DNA of 55,438 nucleotides from Methanocorpusculum sp. (GTDB taxonomy: Archaea > Halobacteriota > Methanomicrobia > Methanomicrobiales > Methanocorpusculaceae), in NCBI GenBank assembly GCA_029987115.1, contig DALTWK010000011.1, forward strand, positions 1 to 55,438, given 5' to 3'. The translations under genes were made by a program, and so were the position numbers. Every line of letters starts with the position of its first letter. Positions within the stretch are counted from its first letter, which is position 1. The notes beneath the pieces were generated by a model, which did no database searches, was not told where the DNA came from, and saw nothing but the letters and a program-made list of their open reading frames with translations. This document shows positions 25,830-34,015 of the stretch, piece by piece.

Positions 25830-26374
25830 CAGTATGCACCTCCTTTAATCAGTTCAAATGCGCGTTTTGCTGCGGCAAAGTTGGTTGCGGCTAGTTTGCC
25901 CGGGAATCTCTCTTCTATTGCTCCTTTCAGGGCGTCAAGGGTGATTTCACCGCTTGCGGCCGCAAATGCTCCCATCAGGGTAGTATTGGTAATTGGAAGA
26001 CCAATTTCCTCGATTGCAATCTTGGTTGCATCAAAGGTGATTACTTTTACGCCCTTTGGAACATCATATTCAGCTTTCTTTTCGGTATTGATGAGTGCGA
26101 TTCCGCCTTCTTTCATTCCTGAAAAGACGTTTACATCGCGAATCAGGGTGCTGTCCTGGACAATCACATAGTCCGGCTCATAGACCTGACTCCTCAGACG
26201 AATCTTTTGGTCACTGAACCGTACGAAAGCCTGTACCGGAGCACCGCGGCGTTCCACACCGAACGCCGGAAATGCCTGGGAGAAGACGCCTGCCGTGAAC
26301 GCCGCTGTTGCAATCAGCTCAGCTGCGGTCACAGAACCCTGGCCTCCTCTTCCGTGGATGCGTAGTTCTCTCAT
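25829..26374 (-). CDS. porC: Pyruvate:ferredoxin oxidoreductase subunit gamma
   Basis: PorC (181 aa) starts RELRIHGRGGQGSVTAAELIA, the hallmark of the gamma domain, and continues with FGVERRGAPVQAFVR. It is the first gene of the por operon. An AT-rich promoter (GATAAATATAATG on the minus strand) lies directly upstream, in the 94-base region shared with divergent nreA. Confidence 0.95.
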   Translation of the reverse strand: MRELRIHGRGGQGSVTAAELIATAAFTAGVFSQAFPAFGVERRGAPVQAFVRFSDQKIRLRSQVYEPDYVIVQDSTLIRDVNVFSGMKEGGIALINTEKKAEYDVPKGVKVITFDATKIAIEEIGLPITNTTLMGAFAAASGEITLDALKGAIEERFPGKLAATNFAAAKRAFELIKGGAY

Positions 26375-26435
26375 AACGCATTATATTTATCATGATTAAT
26401 CAATATCAATATGCCGTTATGCAGAGGACGTGTCT

Positions 26436-26443
26436 TTTATATG
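26436..26443 (+). promoter_or_regulatory. TATA box of nreA; implies a leaderless transcript
   Basis: TTTATATG is centred about 29 bases before the ATG at 26469. Transcription would start at or next to that ATG. This argues against the in-frame GTG at 26430, whose codons overlap the TATA box itself. Confidence 0.6.
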
Positions 26444-26468
26444 GTATCTAACCAAACTATGTGTATCT

Positions 26469-27641
26469 ATGCCTTCCCGCTGTTCCATCTGCAAAGGAAA
26501 AGGGCTTTGTGGGCTCCCTAAGTGTCCTATCACGTCCCGTTTCCATGCACTTCGTGATACGCGTCCCATTTCGGAATATATGGGAGCATCGCCGTCTGTT
26601 TTTGTGGGAAGCTATGGTTATCCGAGGGTTGTCGGTGGCCCTCTGATGATTAATGATTCAGATAATCCGTTGGAGTGGGTGCGCAACAACTTATCCATAG
26701 AAGATATTGTGTCGATTCGATCTCGCACCATCCGTGGCGGAAAAGAGATGGATGTTAAGGTTCCTGATGTGGGTAAAGTGCAGGAAATCGCCCTCTCTTC
26801 AAAACCGTTAGATATTGAAGTTTCTTTTACAAAACCAATCCAATTTGATCTCACGTTTGATGGTGATGTTACACCAACAGGTCTTTCCGGGGAAATGAGA
26901 AAACTCGATGTAATTGACAATGCGAAAGTTACAAGAATTGTTGATTCCTGTACTTCAGATACTGATCTTCGGGCAACTGAGGCGGCGAGAATTCTTTTTG
27001 AGAATGGAACAGATGTCTACAAAATCCAGAATCTGTTAACTGCTGGGTTACTTGGTGTTGAAAGAAACAGAAGAGTTGTTCCCACTCGATGGGCAATTAC
27101 AGCAACTGATGATATGCTTTGCTCATCCTACAAAAAGGAGGTTGTCCATCTTCCGTCTCTCCCCGATTTTGAAGTATACTGTGCAACAATGCATGGAAAT
27201 ACTCTCTGTTTCATCATGATTCCTGCAAACGACTGGAAGTTTGAGATGCTTGAGCGCTGGCAGAAACAGTCATTATGGGCTGATGATGAAGAGTCCATTA
27301 TTGTTGATCGGGAAAATGGTATGACAAAAGCCAATTACTCTCCGATTGCCGGGGCTTATTATGCAGCGCGACTTGCAGCTCTTGAATATCTGCGAAAAAC
27401 AGGACACTGTGCCCATGTTGTTTGTATACGTGATATCTCAGGAGAGTACTGGGCCCCCTTAGGGGTGTGGGTTATCAGGGAAGCGTCACATGCCGCTTTC
27501 GCTGCCAAACCTTTCCGTTGTGGAACTCTGAAAGAAGCATTGGATGCTGCTGTTTTCAAACTGGGAACAAAATTCTGGATTCCGCAGATACAGATGTTTC
27601 GTGATATGAAAGAGCAGAAAACAGTGTTTGATTTCTTCTAA
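26469..27641 (+). CDS. nreA: Archaeal DNA repair protein NreA with C-terminal PCNA-interacting motif
   Basis: The 390-residue protein begins PSRCSICKGKGLCGLPKCPI, a four-cysteine zinc-like motif (C5, C8, C14, C19) typical of archaeal Nre proteins, followed by the conserved SPSVFVGSYGYPRVVGGP. The last eight residues, QKTVFDFF, are a textbook PIP box for binding PCNA. In Haloferax, NreA acts with PCNA in tolerance of DNA damage. The start at 26469 is supported by the zinc motif and by TATA spacing. It is transcribed divergently from porC. Confidence 0.88.
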   Translation: MPSRCSICKGKGLCGLPKCPITSRFHALRDTRPISEYMGASPSVFVGSYGYPRVVGGPLMINDSDNPLEWVRNNLSIEDIVSIRSRTIRGGKEMDVKVPDVGKVQEIALSSKPLDIEVSFTKPIQFDLTFDGDVTPTGLSGEMRKLDVIDNAKVTRIVDSCTSDTDLRATEAARILFENGTDVYKIQNLLTAGLLGVERNRRVVPTRWAITATDDMLCSSYKKEVVHLPSLPDFEVYCATMHGNTLCFIMIPANDWKFEMLERWQKQSLWADDEESIIVDRENGMTKANYSPIAGAYYAARLAALEYLRKTGHCAHVVCIRDISGEYWAPLGVWVIREASHAAFAAKPFRCGTLKEALDAAVFKLGTKFWIPQIQMFRDMKEQKTVFDFF

Positions 27642-27687
27642 CCTTCTGCATTAATCATCTATCACGTCCCATTTATCTATAGACGTT

Positions 27688-28602
27688 ATGCGATACTATC
27701 TGAAGTCCGACTGCCTCATCGTTCGCGGAAATTTCCGAGCTGCAAGCAACGGTGTTGACGGGGGATTGAAGGATGTTCGCACTCTTCTGAATATTTCAGT
27801 TCCGACGGGTTTCTCGGATAATGCTTCGCAGTATATATCCCGAATAGCAAATCGGTATGGGTTTCTGCAGCCGGATTTTGGTCTTTTAACTGCAGTCCCT
27901 GTAAATAACATGTGCATTTGCCAGTATGATGAGATTACTGCATTTGTGTCAGCAGCTGTTTCCGACAGAAACCGGACAATCAATATCATTGTAGTGTCTG
28001 CAAAGCCGTTTTCCGATGCCGCACTGCTTGGTGCTCTTATGACAATCACAGAAGCGAAGATGAAGGTCATAAACGAACGTAAACTGCCTTCCAGCGCTCT
28101 CTCAACAGATGCAGTGATTGTTGCTGCAGAAAAGAATTCGGGCGCACCTGAAGAGTTTGCAGGTCCGCTGACAGAAATTGGCGTGAAGATAACGAAAGCC
28201 GTTTCGCATGCTCTTCTTGAGGCCCTCGTTCGGTTTGATAATTATTTATTGGTGAACTGGGGGGTAACCCGCGGCTGGTCAAAAGGTAGCGCCTCCATGA
28301 AACGAAAACGACCGTCGTTTTTTATCTATAGCAGATACGGCGGGGATCATTGGAATGAATGGCTTCCGGAAGGGTGTTCCTACCACCCCTGTCATAATTT
28401 CGATAATCAATGCTGTGATTTCTGCTACTGTCCGATGTATCCCTGCAAAGACACCGAGTTTTCTGAAGAAATTGATACACCCCGCGGGAAGATTTGGAGT
28501 TGTATGGATTGCCGTTTTATTCACGAACCTGCGGTGGTCAGGCATCTGAAAGCAAATCCCGAAGCATCTATGGCAGAATTGAAGGCTGCCAGGAAGAGAT
28601 GA
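27688..28602 (+). CDS. cbiZ: Adenosylcobinamide amidohydrolase CbiZ fused to a cysteine-rich metal-binding domain
   Basis: Residues 1 to about 200 match CbiZ, which removes aminopropanol from salvaged adenosylcobinamide to give adenosylcobyric acid. Motifs are NISVP (35-39), ITEAKMKV (120-127) and SALSTDAVIVA (136-146). Residues from about 212 form a small cysteine-rich domain: C235, C242, C243, C246, C248, C253, C272, C275, with the sequence CCDFCYCPMYPC. This looks like the 'cysteine-rich small domain' family (PF04071 from memory) found beside corrinoid genes in archaea. The ligand is probably a metal. The next gene, tiaS, starts two bases after the stop. Confidence 0.85.
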   Translation: MRYYLKSDCLIVRGNFRAASNGVDGGLKDVRTLLNISVPTGFSDNASQYISRIANRYGFLQPDFGLLTAVPVNNMCICQYDEITAFVSAAVSDRNRTINIIVVSAKPFSDAALLGALMTITEAKMKVINERKLPSSALSTDAVIVAAEKNSGAPEEFAGPLTEIGVKITKAVSHALLEALVRFDNYLLVNWGVTRGWSKGSASMKRKRPSFFIYSRYGGDHWNEWLPEGCSYHPCHNFDNQCCDFCYCPMYPCKDTEFSEEIDTPRGKIWSCMDCRFIHEPAVVRHLKANPEASMAELKAARKR

Positions 28603-28603
28603 A

Positions 28604-29803
28604 ATGTATCTTGGAATAGACGACACTGATTCTCCTGACGGGATGTGTACAACATATCTGGGCGCATTGATTGCGGAAGATTTGAAACAGCATGGTTGTA
28701 CCATTCAAAAAATGCGTTTAATTCGCTTAAATCCGAATGTTCCGTGGAAAACGCGAGGAAATGCAGGGATTTGCATAGAGTTTGACGGGGATGCAGAATA
28801 TGCATTACAAACCGCCGGCGAGTTTATAGACAAATATGCACAGTTCTCCTGTGATAATACCAACCCCGGTTTGGTACTCTGTAAGGAGAAACCGCCGAAG
28901 GAATTCTATTTCCGTGCTTTGCAGGGTTTTTGCACCGTTGAAGAAGCTATTGCGGAACTGGAGGAAATCGGGGCAAAGTATGTCGGATATAAGAATAAAA
29001 GGGGGTTAATTGGTGCTTTGGCGGCAATATCGGCTGTTCTTCCGGACTGGACATATGAGTATCTCGCCTATCGTAAACCGGAGGTGTTTGGAACGGAACG
29101 TATTTTTGATGCGGAAAGTGTCAAACAGGCGGAGATGAATACCACTCCTCATACCTGGGATTCCTGGGATTTTACAGCTGAAAAAGCTGTTTGTTTCCCT
29201 CACGGCAAAGATCCGGTTCTCTACGGCATTCGGGGGGATTCTCCAGAATGGGTCATGAAAGCTGTGTCGTATTTGAAAACAGAAGAAGTCTCGCTTTCAG
29301 TTCTTTGGGAAACAAATCAGGGTACAGATGCCCATATTCTTTCATTTAGCGGAGAATTGCTGGAGGGAAGATCGTATTCTCTAAGAGGTGTAGTATCCAG
29401 TATGCCGGAAACACACGAGGGAGGGCATGTTTCATTTGAACTCGGCAATCTTCTCTGTTATGCATTTGAGCCGACCAAGATATTCAGGAGATATGTTCGT
29501 GCTCTGATTCCTGGGGATGAAATTATTGTTTATGGAGGATATCAGAAAGGAGTACTCCACCTGGAGAAATTTCAGTTGGTTAAAGCTGCATTGCTGGAGA
29601 ATCGTGATTCTCCGCGGTGTCCGGTCTGCGGCGGCAGAATGACCTCTGCTGGAAAAGGCAAGGGGTACAAATGCCGTTCCTGTTCTGGAAGAATCCGGGA
29701 ACCTGTATTTGTTCCCAGGTTGTTGTCGGAAGGTTGGTATGAGGTTCCGCCTGATGCACGCAGACATCTGGCAAAACCGGTAATTCGGATCGTTGGGCAT
29801 TAA
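28604..29803 (+). CDS. tiaS: tRNA(Ile2) 2-agmatinylcytidine synthetase TiaS
   Basis: TiaS (399 aa) modifies C34 of tRNA-Ile2 with agmatine so that it reads AUA; it is essential and archaea-specific. The N-terminal YLGIDDTDSPDGMCTTYLG is diagnostic. An OB-fold (about 255-330) and a C-terminal zinc ribbon with CPVCGGR and CRSC complete the known domain order. It follows cbiZ by two bases, so the two are probably cotranscribed although functionally unrelated. Confidence 0.93.
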   Translation: MYLGIDDTDSPDGMCTTYLGALIAEDLKQHGCTIQKMRLIRLNPNVPWKTRGNAGICIEFDGDAEYALQTAGEFIDKYAQFSCDNTNPGLVLCKEKPPKEFYFRALQGFCTVEEAIAELEEIGAKYVGYKNKRGLIGALAAISAVLPDWTYEYLAYRKPEVFGTERIFDAESVKQAEMNTTPHTWDSWDFTAEKAVCFPHGKDPVLYGIRGDSPEWVMKAVSYLKTEEVSLSVLWETNQGTDAHILSFSGELLEGRSYSLRGVVSSMPETHEGGHVSFELGNLLCYAFEPTKIFRRYVRALIPGDEIIVYGGYQKGVLHLEKFQLVKAALLENRDSPRCPVCGGRMTSAGKGKGYKCRSCSGRIREPVFVPRLLSEGWYEVPPDARRHLAKPVIRIVGH

Positions 29804-29916
29804 TTATCCCGGAATTCTTTGAAATCTCTTTTTTATTATTTGGTGGGCATTCCGTCCCAGTTTCTTTTGTGAAATCATCGGAGTAGTGGAGTTTTATTTC
29901 ATTTTTCAATAAATCA

Positions 29917-30182
29917 TTATATGGTTTATTACTAATACAAAAATAGTAGGTTCCAGTGAACCATTTACCAATTTTACCCCCATATGTGATAATTTCTAAA
30001 AAAACAAGAATCCTGGGTGTAGTATGGGATGAAAAGTAATATCGGGCAACAGAGTCTTTTCAAAGACTGCATTCTTTGAGTAAGTTTATGTTCTTTGGGG
30101 GGAAATCTATTAGTAGAGATTTATTATGTTTGTTTACAGACACCCAGGGAATAGATCTGCCGCAATTGCGGCGTGAAATACA
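29917..30182 (+). promoter_or_regulatory. Promoter and long structured 5' leader of the CorC-like gene; candidate riboswitch
   Basis: A TATA box (TTATATGG, 29917-29924) predicts transcription from about 29946 and a leader of about 235 bases, which is long for an archaeon. Perfect stems are: GGTTC/GAACC with loop CAGT (29949-29962); P1 CCTGGGTGT (30012-30020) with ACACCCAGG (30140-30148), enclosing AGTCTTT/AAAGACT (30053-30068) and AAATCT/AGATTT (30103-30122); and GCCGC/GCGGC with loop AATT (30159-30172). The last hairpin abuts the Shine-Dalgarno-like GTGA (30173-30176), six bases before the ATG. ATCTATT (30105-30111) could instead pair with AATAGAT (30150-30156), giving two exclusive folds. 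No open frame of note is present. The stretch 29804-29916 holds only the T-rich end of tiaS. Confidence 0.55.
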
Positions 30183-31451
30183 ATGGATAACATAGTAGTA
30201 TATATCGTTCTTTTTATTATATTGCTGATTTTTTCAGCATTTGCCTCCTCATCTGAGGTTGCTCTTGTCGCTTTGAATCGGGCCAAGGTTAATGCTCTTG
30301 CCGAAACAGGAAAACGCGGTAAAATTCTTGAAAAACTTAAGGATAAGCCGAATCGGTTCCTCATTACAATCTTAATTGTAAATAATATCGTAAACACTGC
30401 AGCTGCAGCTATTGCAACTGCTCTGGCGCTGGCATTTTTCGGAGATGCAGGTGTAGCAATAGCAACAGGTGTTGTTACCGTCTTTGTATTGATTTTCGGG
30501 GAAATATGGCCGAAAACTTATGCAAACAAACATCCGGATAAGGTTTCATTGTTAGTATCTCCAATCATTTATGCATTAACATGGATTCTCAGTCCGTTCT
30601 TTGCAATCGCTGAAAAAATTAAAGGAACTGACGACGAATCGGAGCAACCGTCTGTTACAGAAGATGAAATACGTGAATGGATTGATGTCGGGGAGATGGA
30701 AGGAGCTATTGAAGAAGATGAGAAAGAGATGCTCTACTCGGTTCTTAAATTTGATGATATAACTGCAAAAGAAATCATGACTCCGCGTCCTGATGTCATT
30801 ATGATTGAGGATATTGCAAGTCTTGATGAGGCGGTTGCTCAGATTCGAGATACCGGATATTCCCGTCTTCCTGTCTATCATGATGTTCCGGACAATATTG
30901 TCGGAACCATTAATTTCAAGGATGTATTCAATGCATATACCGGTAAAAACAGCAGCTCATTAACGGTAAAATCAGTAATGGTGGATGTTTACTGCGTTCC
31001 TGAGTCAAAGAAAATTGATGATCTCCTGCGTGAACTTCAGGTGAGAAGACTTCACATGGCAATAGTACTGGATGAATTCGGAGGTTTCTCAGGCGTTGTT
31101 ACATTTGAAGATATTATGGAGGAACTTGTCGGAGATATTATGGATGAAACTGATGTTGATGAGGTTTCCGATGTCATCGAAATCAATCCGAGGATGTATA
31201 TCATCGATGCGCAGGTTCGTGTCGGTCAACTGAATGAACGCTTTGAAATAGAACTGCCTGAAGATTCAAGTAATTACGAAACCATTGGCGGTTTGGTATT
31301 CTCCAGACTTGGACGCATTCCGCGTATAGGAGAATCTATTACGCTGGAAGATGGGATTTCAATCTCTGTAACAAAAATGCGTAATCGCCAGATTCTCGCT
31401 GTAAAAATGATTCTTCCGGAACTTGTTGGAAAACAAGAGACTGAAGAATAA
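30183..31451 (+). CDS. CorC/HlyC-type (CNNM-CBS) membrane transporter
   Basis: The 422-residue protein has an N-terminal four-helix CNNM/DUF21 domain (about 1-140) with SAFASSSEVALVALNRAK. A CBS pair follows (about 190-320; EIMTPRPDV, TGYSRLPVY, FGGFSGVVTFEDIMEELVG). It ends in a CorC_HlyC domain (about 335-410). Prokaryotic members export Mg2+ or confer tolerance to Mg2+/Co2+, with the CBS domains binding ATP-Mg. The long structured leader upstream suggests control by a small ligand, and a divalent metal is the obvious guess. Confidence 0.9.
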   Translation: MDNIVVYIVLFIILLIFSAFASSSEVALVALNRAKVNALAETGKRGKILEKLKDKPNRFLITILIVNNIVNTAAAAIATALALAFFGDAGVAIATGVVTVFVLIFGEIWPKTYANKHPDKVSLLVSPIIYALTWILSPFFAIAEKIKGTDDESEQPSVTEDEIREWIDVGEMEGAIEEDEKEMLYSVLKFDDITAKEIMTPRPDVIMIEDIASLDEAVAQIRDTGYSRLPVYHDVPDNIVGTINFKDVFNAYTGKNSSSLTVKSVMVDVYCVPESKKIDDLLRELQVRRLHMAIVLDEFGGFSGVVTFEDIMEELVGDIMDETDVDEVSDVIEINPRMYIIDAQVRVGQLNERFEIELPEDSSNYETIGGLVFSRLGRIPRIGESITLEDGISISVTKMRNRQILAVKMILPELVGKQETEE

Positions 31452-31487
31452 TAACTCTCATCTCTTTTTACATCACAATATATATGC

Positions 31488-32591
31488 ATGGAAGATGTTT
31501 TCATTGCTCGTGCCGGCGCTCTGTCCAAAGACAGAAACACTGAGAGTAAAATACAGGCACTCTGCTTGGCAGCCGGTTTGGAAAATGCAATTAATCCGGG
31601 TGATTTAACCGCTGTAAAAGTCCATTTCGGGGAACGCGGAAATGATGCATTTGTAAGTCCGCTGCATGTTGCATCAGTGGTGCGTGAAATCCAGAAAATC
31701 GGTGCAAAACCATTTGTTACTGATGCAAACACCCTGTATATCGGCGGCAGGAGAAATGCTGTTGACCATCTGGAGACGGCAGCATTGCACGGATTCTGCT
31801 ACCCTGCAGTGCCCTGCCCGGTTGTAATCGCTGATGGTTTGAAGGGTCAGAATTATGAATCTGTTGATGTCTATGGAAAACACTTTGATTCGGTAAAAAT
31901 TGCCTCTGACATCGTCGCCTCCGATAGTCTCGTGGTTGTATCTCATTTCAAAGGTCACGAAGTTGCTGGTTTTGGCGGAGCGCTCAAAAATCTGGGGATG
32001 GGCTGTGCCTCAACGGAAGGAAAACGTGAACAGCACTCTGTGCGTCCGCTGGTTCTGGAAGATAAGTGCATAACCTGCGGTGCCTGCATTAATGCCTGTG
32101 CGGAGTTCTGTATTTCAATTGAAGGAAAATCTATTGCAATTGATACTGAACGATGCATCGGCTGTTTAATGTGTATGAACACTTGTCCGCAACGTGCAAT
32201 TGATCTGGATTGGCAGGATGACGGCGTCATCTTCATTGAAAGGATGATTGAATATGCTGCAGGAGCTGTTGCAAATAAGACAGGGAAAACATTCTACATA
32301 AATTTCTTAACGAATATCACACCTCACTGCGACTGTACGCAATGGAACGACATTCCAATTGTTCCGGATATTGGAATTCTTGCCTCCCGCGATCCAGTTG
32401 CCCTTGACAAGGCCTGTTATGATTTAGTAAACAATGCTGACGGAGTACACGGCAGTCTTCTTCCGGATCATCATCATGCAGGTGAGGAAAAGTTCACCCG
32501 TGTCTGGCCGGGAACAAATCCGGAATTACAGTTTACAGCGGCTGAAGAGATGAATGTAGGTCATGCAGATTACCGCCTTATTGAGGTGTGA
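31488..32591 (+). CDS. DUF362 iron-sulfur protein with two [4Fe-4S] motifs
   Basis: The 367-residue protein has a DUF362 domain (about 1-180 and again at the C-terminus; VKVHFGERGND, VVSHFKGHEVAGFGGALKNLGMGC). In the middle is a ferredoxin insert with CITCGACINACAEFC and CIGCLMCMNTCP. It is common in methanogens and anaerobes, and I know of no firm function. It is probably a cytoplasmic redox or cofactor-related enzyme. It follows the CorC-like gene by 36 bases and precedes a parvulin and a HEAT gene. Confidence 0.85.
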   Translation: MEDVFIARAGALSKDRNTESKIQALCLAAGLENAINPGDLTAVKVHFGERGNDAFVSPLHVASVVREIQKIGAKPFVTDANTLYIGGRRNAVDHLETAALHGFCYPAVPCPVVIADGLKGQNYESVDVYGKHFDSVKIASDIVASDSLVVVSHFKGHEVAGFGGALKNLGMGCASTEGKREQHSVRPLVLEDKCITCGACINACAEFCISIEGKSIAIDTERCIGCLMCMNTCPQRAIDLDWQDDGVIFIERMIEYAAGAVANKTGKTFYINFLTNITPHCDCTQWNDIPIVPDIGILASRDPVALDKACYDLVNNADGVHGSLLPDHHHAGEEKFTRVWPGTNPELQFTAAEEMNVGHADYRLIEV

Positions 32592-32624
32592 TGCTTTATC
32601 ATCTGGCAGGAGAAAAATAGTAGT

Positions 32625-32906
32625 ATGACTAGAGTGAAAGCATCTCATATCCTCGTAAAGACCGAATCAGAAGCAAAACAGATACTGCAGAAGATAGCTG
32701 CAGGCGATGATTTCGCAAAACTTGCAAAGATGTTCTCCCAGTGTCCTTCCGGCAATCAGGGCGGCGACCTTGGATACTTCGGCAAAGGCCAGATGGTCAA
32801 GCCGTTCGAAGATGCCTGCTTTAAAGCAAAAGCAGGTGATGTAGTTGGCCCTGTCAAAACGCAGTTCGGTTGGCATGTCATCAAAGTTACCGATGTGAAA
32901 AACTAA
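32625..32906 (+). CDS. Parvulin-type peptidyl-prolyl cis-trans isomerase
   Basis: The 93-residue stand-alone parvulin (PpiC/Pin1 fold) has VKASHILVKTESEAKQIL at the start, then DFAKLAKMFSQCPSG, GGDLGYFGKGQMVKPFEDA and FGWHVIKV at the end. This is the complete catalytic domain without signal peptide, so it acts in the cytoplasm as a folding helper. The HEAT gene starts three bases after its stop. Confidence 0.94.
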   Translation: MTRVKASHILVKTESEAKQILQKIAAGDDFAKLAKMFSQCPSGNQGGDLGYFGKGQMVKPFEDACFKAKAGDVVGPVKTQFGWHVIKVTDVKN

Positions 32907-32909
32907 AAA

Positions 32910-33992
32910 ATGAACGAGAAAACCTTTGCCAGACTCCTGCTTGACCTGAATTCAGAAGATTATGCAAAGGTCGAGGAAGCGGCAAATACTATCAGCGCAT
33001 TGCGTGATTCAAATGCCCTTCCGCTCATTTTATCTGCCCTAGAAACAGGTTCTCCTCTTATCAAGAGGGTTATGTTGTGGGCACTTCAAAATTATCCGTC
33101 TCTTGATTATTCATTATTTGTATCATATCTTTCCTCGCCCGATTCTGATGTCAGTGAAGCGGCTCAGGTACTTTTCATGGTAGGAAAGGAGAAATCTGTT
33201 GATGTTCTCTCTCAGGTACTTCATTCATCTGCTGATGAAAAACTGATCTGTTCTGTAGTTGAGACACTTGGTCAGTATCGTGAAGAATATGTCTGCAGTC
33301 CCTTAATCTCTGCGCTGACCAGTCCTTTTCCGTCAGTTCGCGAGGTGGCTGCCTATGCGCTTGCGGTTTATCGTACACCGGCAGTAACAGAAGGGCTCTT
33401 CTCACTTCTTTCTGATGTCACCCCAGTAGTTCATGCGGCATTGACGGCCCTTCGGCACCGCAGTCTTGATGAAAACCGGATTAATCTGATTCTCCCGTTA
33501 TTAATGCATGAGGAATCTGCCGTTAGGGTGGCGGCAGTCCATGTTCTCGATGCACACGTTCCGGACAGTGCCGCCGATGATGCTGATTCCAAAGTTCGCC
33601 GTGCGGTTGCCGAGACAACTGCAAACGTGGATGTCATCAAAAAACTCTGCAGGGATTCTGATTCTTCCGTGCGGATGGCTGCAGTTGACAATCTTCAGAA
33701 ACTGGGAATCAATATGGATGATTTGTTTATTTCCCTTTTGAAAGATGAGAATCCCGGCGTTCGCCGTGCTGCAGCATCAGCTTTGGGAAAATCATCCGGG
33801 GATAAAGTCATTTCAGCACTTATCGAGGCGTTATCTGATGTAAAACCCGGAGTATGTGCGACAGTAGCATCATCCCTTGGGAAAATAGGTGGAGAGGAAG
33901 CAATTTCCGCACTTAAGAAATACGAAAACAATCGGAATCCAATATTGTCAGGAATTATCAAAAATGCCCTGTCGGAAGCATTAAAGAAATAA
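32910..33992 (+). CDS. HEAT-repeat protein (long)
   Basis: The 360-residue protein consists almost entirely of HEAT repeats of the PBS-lyase type, for example VREVAAYALAVY, VRVAAVHVLDAH, VRMAAVDNLQKL and VRRAAASALGKS at regular spacing. No enzyme motif, signal or membrane segment is seen. The gene is three bases downstream of the parvulin gene and likely cotranscribed. It is a second HEAT protein in this window, separate from the short one at 8133. Function unknown. Confidence 0.85.
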   Translation: MNEKTFARLLLDLNSEDYAKVEEAANTISALRDSNALPLILSALETGSPLIKRVMLWALQNYPSLDYSLFVSYLSSPDSDVSEAAQVLFMVGKEKSVDVLSQVLHSSADEKLICSVVETLGQYREEYVCSPLISALTSPFPSVREVAAYALAVYRTPAVTEGLFSLLSDVTPVVHAALTALRHRSLDENRINLILPLLMHEESAVRVAAVHVLDAHVPDSAADDADSKVRRAVAETTANVDVIKKLCRDSDSSVRMAAVDNLQKLGINMDDLFISLLKDENPGVRRAAASALGKSSGDKVISALIEALSDVKPGVCATVASSLGKIGGEEAISALKKYENNRNPILSGIIKNALSEALKK

Positions 33993-34015
33993 AATATTTC
34001 ATAAATATTGTTTTT

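Noticed and set aside
26430..26468. N-terminal extension of nreA from a GTG
   Set aside because: These codons overlap the TATA box, and the family begins with the zinc motif just after the ATG at 26469.
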